From: Deltaproteobacteria bacterium
Lineage (GTDB): Bacteria; Myxococcota_A; UBA796; UBA2385
NCBI GenBank assembly: GCA_018401435.1
Contig: JAGYJW010000007.1
Span: 161,663-225,662, forward strand
DNA: 64,000 nucleotides
Direction of reading: 5' to 3'
The notes under the pieces were generated by a model that worked only from the letters and a program-made list of their open reading frames with translations, had not been told where the DNA came from and did no database searches. Shown piece by piece: positions 34,671 to 43,951 of the stretch. Each line of letters opens with the position of its first letter. The stretch's first letter is position 1. Position numbers and translations under genes: made by a program.

Positions 34671-37600
34671 ATGCCCATCAAGCCGCCCAACCTGGACGAC
34701 CGGCGCTACGCCGACATCGTAGCCGAGGCCCGCGCCCTCATCCCCCAGTACTGCCCGGAGTGGACCAACCTCTCCGATGCCGACCCCGGGATGACCCTGG
34801 TCCAGCTCTTTGCCTGGATGACCGAGCTGACGATCTACCGGCTCAACCGGGTGCCGGACGCGACCTATATCCACTTCCTGAATTTCATCGGGGAGGAGCG
34901 CAAGCGGGCCCGGCCGGCCGTGGCGCCGCTGACCTTCAGCGTCCGCAGCGGGCGGGCCGTCGAGCTGCCGGCCTTTGCGCGCTGCGCCACCCGCCAGCGC
35001 GAAGACAACCAGGCGCTGGACTTTGTCACCACCGACCGGCTGACCATTCACGACAGCCAGGTGGCCCGGGTGATGGCAGTGCGCGGCGGGCGCAACCGCG
35101 CGGTGCGCGAGATCCCCTTCGGCAACTTCGACGACCACCCCTCGGCCGTGGTCTTCTCGGGTGGCCGGGGCGTGCAGTTCTTCGACCTCGACCCGGTCGA
35201 GTTCGGCCCCGACTCCTACACGCCGCACCAGTTCCTCTACATCGCCCACGACGATCTGCGGCTGATGGACATCGACCCCGAATCCGGCCGCCCCGTGGGC
35301 CGCATGCGGGTGCGGCGGGCCAGCGACGCCATGTCCATCGCCAGCTTCTTCCTGTGGGAGTACCCGACGGAAAATGGCTGGGTGCCCATCGGCACCGAGG
35401 CCGAAGAAGACGCGCAGCTGGGTATGCCCGAAGACGCGCTCACGACGTCGCTTCCCGGCCTGGTGTCCATCCCCTTCGAGATCGGCGACGCCCAGATGCC
35501 CGAGCCCATCCAGCAGGCCCGCTGGTGGCTGCGGGGGCGGCTGGACTTCGAGCGCTGGCTGGCCGAGCGCATGGAGGCCGATCTCGAGGTCTCGTGGAAG
35601 GACGACCGCGGCGGCGAAGACCGCCCCATCAACAACTGGAATGTGCGCCCCCGGGGCCGCACCCTTGAATTCTTCCTGCAGGACCTGCCCCCCATCAAGG
35701 GTGGCTGGACCATTCGCCTGGCCCTGGTGGATCGGGGCGTGCGCGCCGGCCGCAACCGCTACCTGCCCGACTACCGCTGGTATTTCCGGCGGGGCGAGCT
35801 GTGGGAGGAGATCCCCACCGACCAGGTGCGCATGGACACCGCCAGCGTGACCATCGTGGGCCCCCTGCCCGATATGGCCAGCGACGGCTTCAACCTGCGC
35901 GCCGAGCGCATCCAGACCGTCTTCATCCAGAACCTCGTGCCCGACCTCGAGCTGGACATGAACTGGATTCGGCCGGTTGAACAAGACCTCTTCGCGGGCG
36001 ACGACCCCCGGCGCCTGGAGCGCATGCAGGCGGGGGAGGGCCCCTGGTCCCCCTTCCAGATCTCGCCGGTCATCCCGCCCACCATCGGCCGCAAGCTCTA
36101 CATCGGGTCGGACCTCTTCGCGAACCGGCCCCAGTCCCCCGTCATGATGGAGCTGGAGATCGGCTTCGAGATGAATGGCGAGCTGGTGGAGGAGCCCAAG
36201 GACCTCTACGCCTTGCAGCTCACCTACCGGGCCGAGGACTCCTGGCGGGTGGTCTGGACCGAAGACAAGATCTTCTCCAAGTTCACCTTTGCCGACCTGG
36301 ACGAAGAAGGCGCCAAGCGCGCCGCCCGCCGCCGGGTGCGCATCGAGCTGGACCCCAAGACCCAGCTCAAGGGCCTGTCGCGCCACGAGGTCTCGGAGGT
36401 CGAAGGCGCCTGGCTGCGCCTGGAGATGATCAAGGCCTCCTTGACCGGACAGGACGAGAACAAAGAGCAGCACCCCATCTCGCTCAAGATCTATGGGGTC
36501 CGCCTGGGGGCCGACCGCACCCTGGGCGACGCCAGCTACCACCAGCCCATGGTGGCTCCGCGGGTGGCCCGCCTGGACTTCCGCGAGCAGAACCAGCGCC
36601 TCACCCGGGTGGTGACCCAGGCCACCGGCCGGCTCTCCGAGTTCTACCCCTTCTTCCCCTTCGTCGAGATCGAAGAGGAGAACCAGAGCCTCTACCTGCA
36701 ATTCGACAAGCCCCTGCCGCCGGGCAACCGCCACGCGATCCAGTTCCGCTGCCGCGGCGAGGCCTTCTTGCCTGAAGGCGCCAGCGTGCAGTGGGAGATC
36801 CTCGAAGCCCGGGAGCACGGCCGCACCGGCTGGCGGCGCCTGCAAGGCTTCCAGGATGGGGCCGAGGGTTCGGAGCGCCGCAGCTACGATCTCGCGGGCT
36901 CGGGCGTTCTGGAGTTCCCCTTGCCCGAGCTGCCCGAGGTGCCGGCCGACGGCTTCTGGCTGCGGGGCCGCTTCACCCTGCCGGTCGATCGCGGGGTGGA
37001 CAGCCTGCCGCCCCTGCCGCCCGTCACCCACCTGATGCTCAACACCGTCGAGGCTGCCAGCCTCTACACCCTGCGGACCGAGCGCTACAGCGGTCTGGGC
37101 GTGCCCAACCAGGTCATCCAGCTGCTGCGAAAGCCCCTGTTCCTGCATCCCGGTGAGTCCGAGCGCCCCATCTTCCAACGCCCCGAGCTGTTCACCGACA
37201 TCAAGGTGACGGTGGAGGACGAGAAGGGCAAGAAGGCCGATTGGACCCAGGTGGATCGCGACCAGCTGCTCATCGCCGGCAAGGACGACCGCGTCTATGT
37301 GGTGGACCCGGTGGAGGGCAGCCTGGCCTTTGGCAACGGCATCCGCGGCCGGATGCTGCCCGTGGGCAGCAACAACATCACCGTGGACACCTACCGCGTG
37401 GTGCCCGGCGTGCGCGGCAATGTGGGCCCCCACGAGATCACCGTCTGCGAGACCTATGGCGACGCCTTGGAGGTCACCAACCTGTTGCCGGCCACCGGCG
37501 GACGCGACGCCGAGACCATCGAGGAGATCGTCTCGCGCGCCCCCAGCGTGCTCACCAGCCGCGACCGCGCCGTCACCCAGGCCGACTTCGAGATCATCGC

Positions 37601-38168
37601 CAAGGAGGCCTCGGGCGAGGTGGCCCGGGCCGCCTGCAATGGCCGCATGGACGAGGATGGCAAGGTGGCGGTGGTGGTGCTTCCTGTCGCCCGCGAGGGC
37701 GAGGATGTGCCCGATCCCTTCTTGTCGGCGGGCCTGCGCGACCACGTCAGCCGCTACCTGCGGCGGCGCTGTCTCATCAATGTAGACCCCGTGGTGCGCC
37801 TGGCCAGCTTCTTGCGCATCGACGTCAGCGTCGAATTGCGCCTGCGGCCCAACGCCAACGTCATCCAGGTCAAAGAGACGGCCGAGCGCTGGATCAAGGG
37901 CTTCCTCGACCCCTATACCGGTGGCTTGGACGGCGAGGGCTGGCCCTTTGGCGGCACCCTCTACGCCCAGGACTTCGCCCGCATGGTCAGCGACATCCCC
38001 GAAGTCCGCCACGTCGTGGCCGTGGACCTCTACGATCTGGCCGAGCGCGAGGCGAATGCGGCCCCGGGCTGGACCGAAGGCGAAGGCGCCCGGGAGCTCT
38101 TCCTGACCGAGCACGACCTCTTTGTGGTGCGCAAGGTCCGGGTGCGCGCCGAGGAGATCGGCGAGTGA
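34671..38168 (+). CDS. Large baseplate J/gp6-type wedge protein (Afp11-like)
   Basis: The 1165-residue protein is uninterrupted. It opens with DRRYADIVAEARALIPQYCP and WTNLSDADPGMTLVQLFAWM, the usual start of eCIS baseplate assembly proteins. Several beta-rich insertion domains follow. The baseplate J-like domain lies at about 865-1010 (VYVVDPVEGSLAFGNGIRGR, VPGVRGNVGPHEITVCETYG), with SRDRAVTQADFEIIAKEASG just after it. It forms the triangular wedges that clamp the hub and hold the sheath. It is the longest intact frame in the window, showing that the sequence is reliable over this 3.5 kb. The next gene starts 13 bases later. Confidence 0.95.
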   Translation: MPIKPPNLDDRRYADIVAEARALIPQYCPEWTNLSDADPGMTLVQLFAWMTELTIYRLNRVPDATYIHFLNFIGEERKRARPAVAPLTFSVRSGRAVELPAFARCATRQREDNQALDFVTTDRLTIHDSQVARVMAVRGGRNRAVREIPFGNFDDHPSAVVFSGGRGVQFFDLDPVEFGPDSYTPHQFLYIAHDDLRLMDIDPESGRPVGRMRVRRASDAMSIASFFLWEYPTENGWVPIGTEAEEDAQLGMPEDALTTSLPGLVSIPFEIGDAQMPEPIQQARWWLRGRLDFERWLAERMEADLEVSWKDDRGGEDRPINNWNVRPRGRTLEFFLQDLPPIKGGWTIRLALVDRGVRAGRNRYLPDYRWYFRRGELWEEIPTDQVRMDTASVTIVGPLPDMASDGFNLRAERIQTVFIQNLVPDLELDMNWIRPVEQDLFAGDDPRRLERMQAGEGPWSPFQISPVIPPTIGRKLYIGSDLFANRPQSPVMMELEIGFEMNGELVEEPKDLYALQLTYRAEDSWRVVWTEDKIFSKFTFADLDEEGAKRAARRRVRIELDPKTQLKGLSRHEVSEVEGAWLRLEMIKASLTGQDENKEQHPISLKIYGVRLGADRTLGDASYHQPMVAPRVARLDFREQNQRLTRVVTQATGRLSEFYPFFPFVEIEEENQSLYLQFDKPLPPGNRHAIQFRCRGEAFLPEGASVQWEILEAREHGRTGWRRLQGFQDGAEGSERRSYDLAGSGVLEFPLPELPEVPADGFWLRGRFTLPVDRGVDSLPPLPPVTHLMLNTVEAASLYTLRTERYSGLGVPNQVIQLLRKPLFLHPGESERPIFQRPELFTDIKVTVEDEKGKKADWTQVDRDQLLIAGKDDRVYVVDPVEGSLAFGNGIRGRMLPVGSNNITVDTYRVVPGVRGNVGPHEITVCETYGDALEVTNLLPATGGRDAETIEEIVSRAPSVLTSRDRAVTQADFEIIAKEASGEVARAACNGRMDEDGKVAVVVLPVAREGEDVPDPFLSAGLRDHVSRYLRRRCLINVDPVVRLASFLRIDVSVELRLRPNANVIQVKETAERWIKGFLDPYTGGLDGEGWPFGGTLYAQDFARMVSDIPEVRHVVAVDLYDLAEREANAAPGWTEGEGARELFLTEHDLFVVRKVRVRAEEIGE

Positions 38169-38181
38169 TGGGAGCGACCCC

Positions 38182-39285
38182 ATGAGCAACTGGCTCGCGC
38201 CACGCGTCGGCTCGGGTCCGCCCAGCCGGCTGCCCAGCGACTACCGCTACCTCGAGGACGTGATCCGCATCGGCTACCCGGTGCAGGACGCGCGCACCTA
38301 CCTCAAGCGCCACCTGGGCAACCCCGTCCGCTACAAGCTGGTCGAGGCTCGCCGCGGCGAGAATCCCGGCCATGTGCGCGAGCTCGAGATCGAGCCTCAC
38401 GCCGGCGGCGGCCTCGTGCGGGTCCACAGCCAGCGCTCCATGCCCGATGGCAGCCCCGCCAGCTACTTCGCCCCCGAAGAGCTGGTGACGGTGCAGGCCG
38501 TGGTCGAGATGGACGACGGGGGGCAGGTCAACCCCTTGCACCCCCGCGACTGCATCGTGCTGCATGTGCCGGTGCGCAGCTATCTGCGCTTCTTGCCCGC
38601 CATCTATTCCGGCGCCGTGCCCACCCAGCGCCGCGATGTGGCCCGGGTGAGCGAGCGCAGCGCCCGCCAGTGGGGGGCCCGCGACGAGCAGCGCAGCACC
38701 GCGGTCGAGGTCCACCACGCCGACCAATACCGGCGTTTCCTGTTCATCTTCCAGCACCTGATGACCACGGTCACCGAGAGGATCGACGGCATCCCGTCGC
38801 TCATCGATCCGATGGCCACCGACCCCCACTTCTTGCCCTGGATCGCGTCCTGGGTGGGTTTTGAGCTGGACGAGGGGCTCAGCCTGCACGAGCAGCGCGA
38901 ATTGGTGCGCCGCAGCATCCGCCTCTACCGCACCCGCGGCACCCGCGCGGGCGTCGAGGAGATGGTCAAGGTGCTCACCCGCACCGAGGTCCGCATCGAG
39001 GAGCGCAAGAAGCCGCGCCCCACGGTGCTGGGCGCCATGCACCTGTCGGGCGGCCGCAACATCGAGGAGCGCTTCTTGCGCGCCGAGCCGGGGGGCTTCT
39101 ACATGACCCGCCCGGGGCGGGCTGCCACCACCTTCTTCGCCCTGGTGCTCGAGCACCGCGAAGCCTTTCAGGCGCGGCACGGGGAGCGGGCTGCGGCCAA
39201 GCTCCGCCGCATCTCGCAGATCGTGACCAGCGAGAAGCCCGCCCACGTGACCTTTACCATTGAGTTCGAGGAGAGCGTGCGATGA
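38182..39285 (+). CDS. Baseplate tail protein I-like protein (Afp12-like)
   Basis: The start at ATG 38182 (MSNWLAPRVGSGPPSRLPSD) gives 367 residues; the frame is open further upstream but overlaps the previous gene. The phage tail protein I signature lies at about 205-270: LIDPMATDPHFLPWIASWVG, FELDEGLSLHEQRELVRRSI and LYRTRGTRAGVEEMV. This protein bridges baseplate wedges and, in phages, carries the fibres. The N-terminal 180 residues are specific to eCIS relatives. The stop overlaps the next start by ATGA. Confidence 0.92.
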   Translation: MSNWLAPRVGSGPPSRLPSDYRYLEDVIRIGYPVQDARTYLKRHLGNPVRYKLVEARRGENPGHVRELEIEPHAGGGLVRVHSQRSMPDGSPASYFAPEELVTVQAVVEMDDGGQVNPLHPRDCIVLHVPVRSYLRFLPAIYSGAVPTQRRDVARVSERSARQWGARDEQRSTAVEVHHADQYRRFLFIFQHLMTTVTERIDGIPSLIDPMATDPHFLPWIASWVGFELDEGLSLHEQRELVRRSIRLYRTRGTRAGVEEMVKVLTRTEVRIEERKKPRPTVLGAMHLSGGRNIEERFLRAEPGGFYMTRPGRAATTFFALVLEHREAFQARHGERAAAKLRRISQIVTSEKPAHVTFTIEFEESVR

Positions 39286-40217
39286 GTGACGACCCGGCCC
39301 TGCGGCGGCTCAGGCCCTTTGAAGGCCTCTGCCTCACCTCGCGGGATCTGCTCGACGAGCAGACCTACCACCGCAGCAACCTCCAGCGGCACAACCTCTA
39401 CCTGCACGGCCACGGCATCGTGCAGGGCTTGCAGGTCGAGCTGACCCAGAAGGCAGAGCGCTACCTCGCCGTGGTCCAGGGGGGCTTCGGCATCACCCGC
39501 ATGGGCCAGGGCGTGCTGCTGGCCGAAGCCGTGGCCGTGCCCCTGGAGGTGCCCCGCAAGGACGGCGAGTATATGCTCTGGCTGGCCCATGCCGAGGCGC
39601 CGGACGAGGCCGATGTTCGCCCGGTCTTTGACACGGCCGAGCAGCAGGAGGCCCGCATCAAGGAGTCCTGCGCCCCTCGCCTGCACCCCGCCGATGAAGA
39701 CGTGGCCGATGGTGTGGCCCTCTGCCGCATCAATGTGCGCCTGGGGCGCATGGTGCAGGTGCCGCTGCCGGTGCCCCGCGCCGGCCGCCAGGCCCGCGCC
39801 GCCGAGAGCTACCTCAAGCCTCGGGTGGTCGAGTTCATCCGGGTGAACAAGAAGGTGGTCACCAACCTCTACCGGACGGCGACCATGGGCGAGCTGGGCC
39901 TGCCCTCCACCGCCTTCTACGCCAGCCTGGTGTCCTCGGAATTCCTGCTGATCGAGGAGGGCACCACCGACCGCGTGCTCTACCGGGTGGCCGGCAGCCT
40001 GATCGGCTATGCCCACGACTTCTACAACGCGCTGCCCCGGCCCATCGAGCGCATCCAGCGCTTCAACGAATTCGTGCGCCGGGTCAATGCCGAGGTGCCC
40101 GCCCCCGACCAGCGGGACGAGGTCTGGCTGCGCTGGTTCGACCGCTTCGAGCGGCTGCTGCAGCCCCTTCAGAAGATCTCCGAGGAGCTCGAGCAGACCG
40201 TCGAAGCCCAGCGCTGA
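39282..40217 (+). CDS. eCIS baseplate accessory protein, possible fibre attachment
   Basis: The 311-residue protein is coupled to the tail protein I gene. Its first 80 residues carry LRRLRPFEGLCLTSRDLLDE followed by QTYHRSNLQRHNLYLHGHGI and VQGLQVEL, a pattern that occurs in eCIS and phage-like baseplate accessory or fibre-base proteins. The rest is mixed, with a helical C-terminus (IERIQRFNEFVRRVNAEVPA, LQPLQKISEELEQTVEAQ). I do not recognise a catalytic domain. It is the last gene of the structural series and may be where target-binding parts attach; no separate fibre gene follows. Confidence 0.7.
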   Translation: MSDDPALRRLRPFEGLCLTSRDLLDEQTYHRSNLQRHNLYLHGHGIVQGLQVELTQKAERYLAVVQGGFGITRMGQGVLLAEAVAVPLEVPRKDGEYMLWLAHAEAPDEADVRPVFDTAEQQEARIKESCAPRLHPADEDVADGVALCRINVRLGRMVQVPLPVPRAGRQARAAESYLKPRVVEFIRVNKKVVTNLYRTATMGELGLPSTAFYASLVSSEFLLIEEGTTDRVLYRVAGSLIGYAHDFYNALPRPIERIQRFNEFVRRVNAEVPAPDQRDEVWLRWFDRFERLLQPLQKISEELEQTVEAQR

Positions 40218-40249
40218 TCCCGGCGCCGGCCGCTTCGACCCTGCCTGTC

Positions 40250-41167
40250 ATGTCCGCCACCCAAGGCCCGCACCTGCAACCGCAGCAGACCGTCCAGGTC
40301 CGGGTGCAGGTGATCGACCTCAAGAGCGTGATCCTGGACCTGCAGGTGCCCACCTACCTGCCGGCCCGGGACCTCACCCACCGCATCGCCCAGGACGCCG
40401 GACTGGGCGCCTTCTGGGAGGATGGGCGGCGGCGGCTCTACTGGCTGCGGGCGCGGGGCCGCTTGTTGCGTGAAGACGAGACCCTGGGCGACCTGGGCGT
40501 CATCAACGGCGAGCTGGTCTACCTGCTGCCCGAACCGCCCCAGGGATCGGGCGTGGTCGAACAGCGGCCCGACTACCCTGAAAACAAGGGCTACGCCGGC
40601 AAAGGCATCGGTGTGCTGCTGGGCTCCACCCTGGGCGTGGTGGTCTGGGCGGTGGCCTGGGGCGTGGCGCTCACCGTCGAGCGCAGCACCGCCACGGTGA
40701 TGTTGCCGGGCCTGGCCATGGGCATGTTCTGCTTGTCCCTGGCGCGCCACCTGTGGGGGGGCCGCGGCGACAGCCTGCGCATCCCGGCGGTGGCCGTCGT
40801 GCTCTTCATCCTGGTGTCGGTGATGGTCTTTCTGCCCGGCGTCATCAAGGGTGAGGCCGTCGCGACGGTCTACTCCGAGAGCATCTCCGGGCTGATCATG
40901 GGCATGGTGGGCGTCTTCTTTGGCTGGCTGGCCTGGTGGGGCGCGGTCGAGCCCCTGCCCGAGACCGCCGCAGAGGAGGCCATCGCCCAGCAGTCCGTGG
41001 TGGAGGTGCCCTGCGGGATCTGCGGCCTGGGTGTCGTCGCGGATGTGCGCCAGGACTGCGTTCACGCCTGTGGCCAGACCTTCCATACCGGCTGCTACCA
41101 GGCCCGCCTCGCGGTCTACCGCGGCGACGCCCGCTTCTGCGCCGTCTGCAACCGCCGGGTGGGCTGA
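40250..41167 (+). CDS. Ubiquitin-like (beta-grasp)/four-TM/RING-like zinc-finger fusion protein
   Basis: This 305-residue protein follows the eCIS operon after 32 bases on the same strand. Residues 15-93 form a YukD/EsaB-like ubiquitin fold (VQVRVQVIDLKSVILDLQVP, then LRARGRLLREDETLGDLGVI and NGELVYLLPEPP). Four membrane spans follow at about 119-142, 148-168, 177-199 and 213-235. The C-terminus is a treble-clef, RING-like zinc site with Cys255, Cys258, Cys270, His272, Cys274, His279, Cys282, Cys297 and Cys300 (spacing C-x2-C-x11-C-x-H-x-C-x4-H-x2-C-x14-C-x2-C). There is no C-terminal di-Gly, so the ubiquitin-like part is a built-in domain, not a modifier. Both ends are predicted cytoplasmic. 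It could anchor or regulate the baseplate at the membrane; ligase activity is only a possibility. Confidence 0.85.
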   Translation: MSATQGPHLQPQQTVQVRVQVIDLKSVILDLQVPTYLPARDLTHRIAQDAGLGAFWEDGRRRLYWLRARGRLLREDETLGDLGVINGELVYLLPEPPQGSGVVEQRPDYPENKGYAGKGIGVLLGSTLGVVVWAVAWGVALTVERSTATVMLPGLAMGMFCLSLARHLWGGRGDSLRIPAVAVVLFILVSVMVFLPGVIKGEAVATVYSESISGLIMGMVGVFFGWLAWWGAVEPLPETAAEEAIAQQSVVEVPCGICGLGVVADVRQDCVHACGQTFHTGCYQARLAVYRGDARFCAVCNRRVG

Positions 41168-41181
41168 GAGCGCCCGGGGGC

Positions 41182-42876
41182 TCAGTCCTGGGGGCTTTGA
41201 GACTGGGTGATGGTCAAGCGCTGTCGGGTGGCCACCGCGCCAAAGACTGAGCGCCGGCCGTCGGGCCAGTCCACCGTGATGCTGTCGACCTGGTCGAGGT
41301 CGCCGAGGCCAAAGTGCAGCTCGAGGGGGCCCGACGAGGCCAGGGCGGTGGAGCCCGGCTGCAGCCAGCGCAGCTGCGAGCGGTCGCCGGCCACCACGGT
41401 GACCCGCGCGCCTCGGGCGTGGGCGAAGGGGGCCTCGCCCACCAGCTTCATGGTGAGCCAGGCCGCGGTCCCACAGCGGGACAGGTGCAGGCTGGCCGGC
41501 CCGCCGCGGTAGTCCGGGCGCAGCAGGTCCAGCCAGCCGTCCTGGTTGAAGTCCACCAGCACCAGGCCCCGGCCGTTGCCGGTCTGGTTCAGCCCCCAGG
41601 CCGCCGCCACATCCAGGAAGCTGCCGTCGGGCTGCTGCTGAAAGAGGGCGTCGGGCTGGCGCATGCCCGTACCCTCCTCGCCGATGAAGCCCTCGGTGGG
41701 CCCATAGGGGGCGACCGCGTCCAGCAGCCCGTCGTTGTCCATATCGGCCAGCTCCACCCCCCAGGCGCTGCGCTGGCGGATGCTGGCCACCGGGTCCAGG
41801 CCCAGGCTGGTGGCAGCGTCATACCAGGTCCGCTCGCCCAGACTGAGCATCAGGTGCAGGCGGTCAATATCGCTGACAAAGAGGTCTGGGAGCCCATCTT
41901 CATTGAGGTCACCAAAGCCCAGCCCCATGCCGTCGATGGCCAGGGCCAGGCCGGATTCGGGGCCCGCGAGGCTCAGCCCGCCCCAGCCGTCGTTGAGGTA
42001 GAGCAGGTTGGGCTCGGCCAGGGACCCGTAGTCATTGATGATATAGAGGTCGAGATCGCCGTCGTCATCGACGTCCAGCCAGCTGCCCAAGAAGCTGTAG
42101 CCGTGGATGCCGGTGTCCCCCAGGCGGGCGCTGACATCGGCGAAGACGCCGTCCCCGCGGTTCTCGTAGAGGGAGTTGGGGTCGCCGGGCCGGATGCTGC
42201 GGCCGGGCAGGACCTCGCCCTGGGGGCAGTCGCCTTCGACCCCGCCCACGATGTGGTGCCGGGCGACAAAGAGGTCGAGATCGCCGTCCCCGTCCATATC
42301 TCCGAAGCTCGCGCTGCGGCTGCCACAGCGGTGCGGCGTGAAGCCCGCGCCGGTCTCCCGCAAGGCGAAGTGGCCGGCCCCATCGTTGAACCACAGGCGG
42401 TCCAGGGCGCCGTTCTTGGCGATGAAGAGGTCGAGATCTCCATCGGCGTCCACATCGGCGGCGCTGGCCCCCCAGGCGTCACAGTCCGCGCCGGGCTGGG
42501 GCAGGCGGGCCAGGCTCTCGTCCCGCACCGTGCCATCGGCCTGGCCCACAAAGAGCATGCAGGGGCTGCGCGCGGGCAGAAAGATGTCCAGGCGCCCATC
42601 TCCGGTGAGGTCGGCCACCACCGCCCCGGCCCCGGGCACTGGGTCCAAGCCCTCGGATAGCAGGCTGGGGCGTTGCAGCGCCCAGTCCGGGCCCAGGTCG
42701 GCCAGCGCAAAAGGCCCCAGGGCCGCGCGCTCTTGGGGGGCCGCACAAGCGATCACGCCGCTCTGGTCCAGGCCCGACCAGTCCAGCAGCGGGGGGGCCG
42801 GCTCGCCGCTGTCTGCGGCGGGGTCCGCAGCGATCGGGGCCGGCGCGCGGCAGGCCAGGACGAGCAGCAGGAGCAT
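41182..42876 (-). CDS. FG-GAP/VCBS repeat lipoprotein with ASPIC/UnbV end
   Basis: The start at ATG 42876 (MLLLLVLACRAPAP) gives a lipoprotein of 564 residues with lipobox LVLAC. Repeated calcium-binding loops of the form DxDGDLDLF occur throughout (AADVDADGDLDLFIAKNGAL, GDMDGDGDLDLFVARHH, DVDDDGDLDLYI), making a beta-propeller. The last 85 residues are an ASPIC/UnbV domain (ARGARVTVVAGDRSQLRWLQ, SITVDWPDGRRSVFG). These are surface or periplasmic adhesin-like proteins. It is convergent with the ubiquitin-like/RING gene with only 14 bases between the stops. Any link with the injection system is by position only. Confidence 0.9.
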   Translation of the reverse strand: MLLLLVLACRAPAPIAADPAADSGEPAPPLLDWSGLDQSGVIACAAPQERAALGPFALADLGPDWALQRPSLLSEGLDPVPGAGAVVADLTGDGRLDIFLPARSPCMLFVGQADGTVRDESLARLPQPGADCDAWGASAADVDADGDLDLFIAKNGALDRLWFNDGAGHFALRETGAGFTPHRCGSRSASFGDMDGDGDLDLFVARHHIVGGVEGDCPQGEVLPGRSIRPGDPNSLYENRGDGVFADVSARLGDTGIHGYSFLGSWLDVDDDGDLDLYIINDYGSLAEPNLLYLNDGWGGLSLAGPESGLALAIDGMGLGFGDLNEDGLPDLFVSDIDRLHLMLSLGERTWYDAATSLGLDPVASIRQRSAWGVELADMDNDGLLDAVAPYGPTEGFIGEEGTGMRQPDALFQQQPDGSFLDVAAAWGLNQTGNGRGLVLVDFNQDGWLDLLRPDYRGGPASLHLSRCGTAAWLTMKLVGEAPFAHARGARVTVVAGDRSQLRWLQPGSTALASSGPLELHFGLGDLDQVDSITVDWPDGRRSVFGAVATRQRLTITQSQSPQD

Positions 42877-42926
42877 CCCTGAAAAATAGCCGGCACAGGC
42901 GGCCTTCGCACCCTGGTCGGGGCCCG

Positions 42927-43951
42927 TCACGCGCTCCACAGGTGCTGGTCGAAGGTCTTGGCGCCCAGCTGCGATCGCAGCTCGCCCAGGCGCCCCTTGA
43001 GCAGGTTGACCGCGCCCGCAGCCCCCCGGGCGCGCAGGCCCGACCCGGTGTGCACCAGCAGGTGAACCGCCTGGCGAGCCTCGTCGGCTGCCATCAGGCA
43101 GGTGCTCAGGGTGATGGCCGCGTCCGCCACGGCCAGCCAGGCCTGGCGGCGCTCCGCGGCCTCCAGCTCGACCTCGGCGGCCTGGGCCGCACCCACCCAG
43201 TCCGCGCGGGCCAGGCGCAAGGCGGCCAGGCTGCTCGCGGCGGCCACCGTGCCCAGGCTGTCGTCCAGGCGCTGGCAGAGCTCCATGGCCTCCAGCAGCA
43301 GGGCCTCGGCCTCGGGGCTGGGGCCGGCCTCCAGCATCAAGGCCGCCAGGGCCAGGGCGAGATCGGCCACCTGGACGCGATCGTCGTGGCGGCGGGCCAG
43401 ATCGAGGGCCGCGCCCAGGTGCCGCCGGGCCCCGCGCCGGTCGCCGCCCTCCTGGTGCAAGGTGGCCAGGGCCCGCAGGGTGGCCAGCCGATCGGCATCC
43501 CGGGCAGGGGAGGGCAGCAGCCCCAGCAGCCTGTCCAGGTCCTGGCGGCGGTCTCCCCGGCCCAGCTCGGCCTGCAACAGCAGGCGGTCGGCGGCCAGGG
43601 CGGGCTCTGCGTCCAAGGCGGGCAGCACCTCGTCGGCCAGGCGCTCGGCGATGGCCTTGCGGCCGCCCCCCGGCCAGCGCCCGGGCCACCGCCACCCGGG
43701 CCCGCAGCTCCAGGGGCAGCGCGCCAGCCTCTCCCAGCAGGCGGGGCCGCCCGGGCCAGCTGGGCCGTGGCGTCGGGCTGGCCCGCCACCCGGGACAGCT
43801 CGCCCATGATGAAGGACAGCAGCCCATCTTCGAGGGGGGTGAGGTCGGGGTCGGCCCGCAGCGCGGCGCAGCGGCGGGCGGCCTGCCGACCGGCCTCCCC
43901 CAGCAGCGGGGCGGCCAGCAGGGCGGCGAATTCCGGGCGAAGCTCAGGCAT
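42927..43951 (-). CDS. TPR-like helical repeat protein (frameshifted)
   Basis: From ATG 43951 it reads MPELRPEFAALLAAPLLGEA and LTPLEDGLLSFIMGELSRVA. The frame changes near 43740 (LLGEAGALPLELRARVAVAR) and near 43670 (KAIAERLADEVLPALDAEPA), and it is then continuous to 42927. The intact 233-residue part is a string of Ala/Leu helical pairs typical of TPRs (RLATLRALATLHQEGGDRRG, ARRHLGAALDLARRHDD). About 340 residues in total. It is cytoplasmic, with no signal peptide, and probably a protein-interaction scaffold. It overlaps the upstream acidic-protein gene by eight bases. Confidence 0.65.

Noticed and set aside
17455-40217. Type VI secretion system
   Set aside because: No TssJLM membrane complex, ClpV or Hcp/VgrG set is seen. 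DUF4157, DUF4255, the Afp15-type ATPase and the LysM adaptor indicate an eCIS.
22406-40217. Contractile-tailed prophage
   Set aside because: No terminase, portal, capsid, integrase, attachment sites or lysis genes accompany the tail-like genes.
40250-41167. Ubiquitin-like modifier that is conjugated to targets
   Set aside because: The ubiquitin-like part is N-terminal in a membrane protein and lacks a C-terminal Gly-Gly; no E1 or E2-like gene is present in the window.
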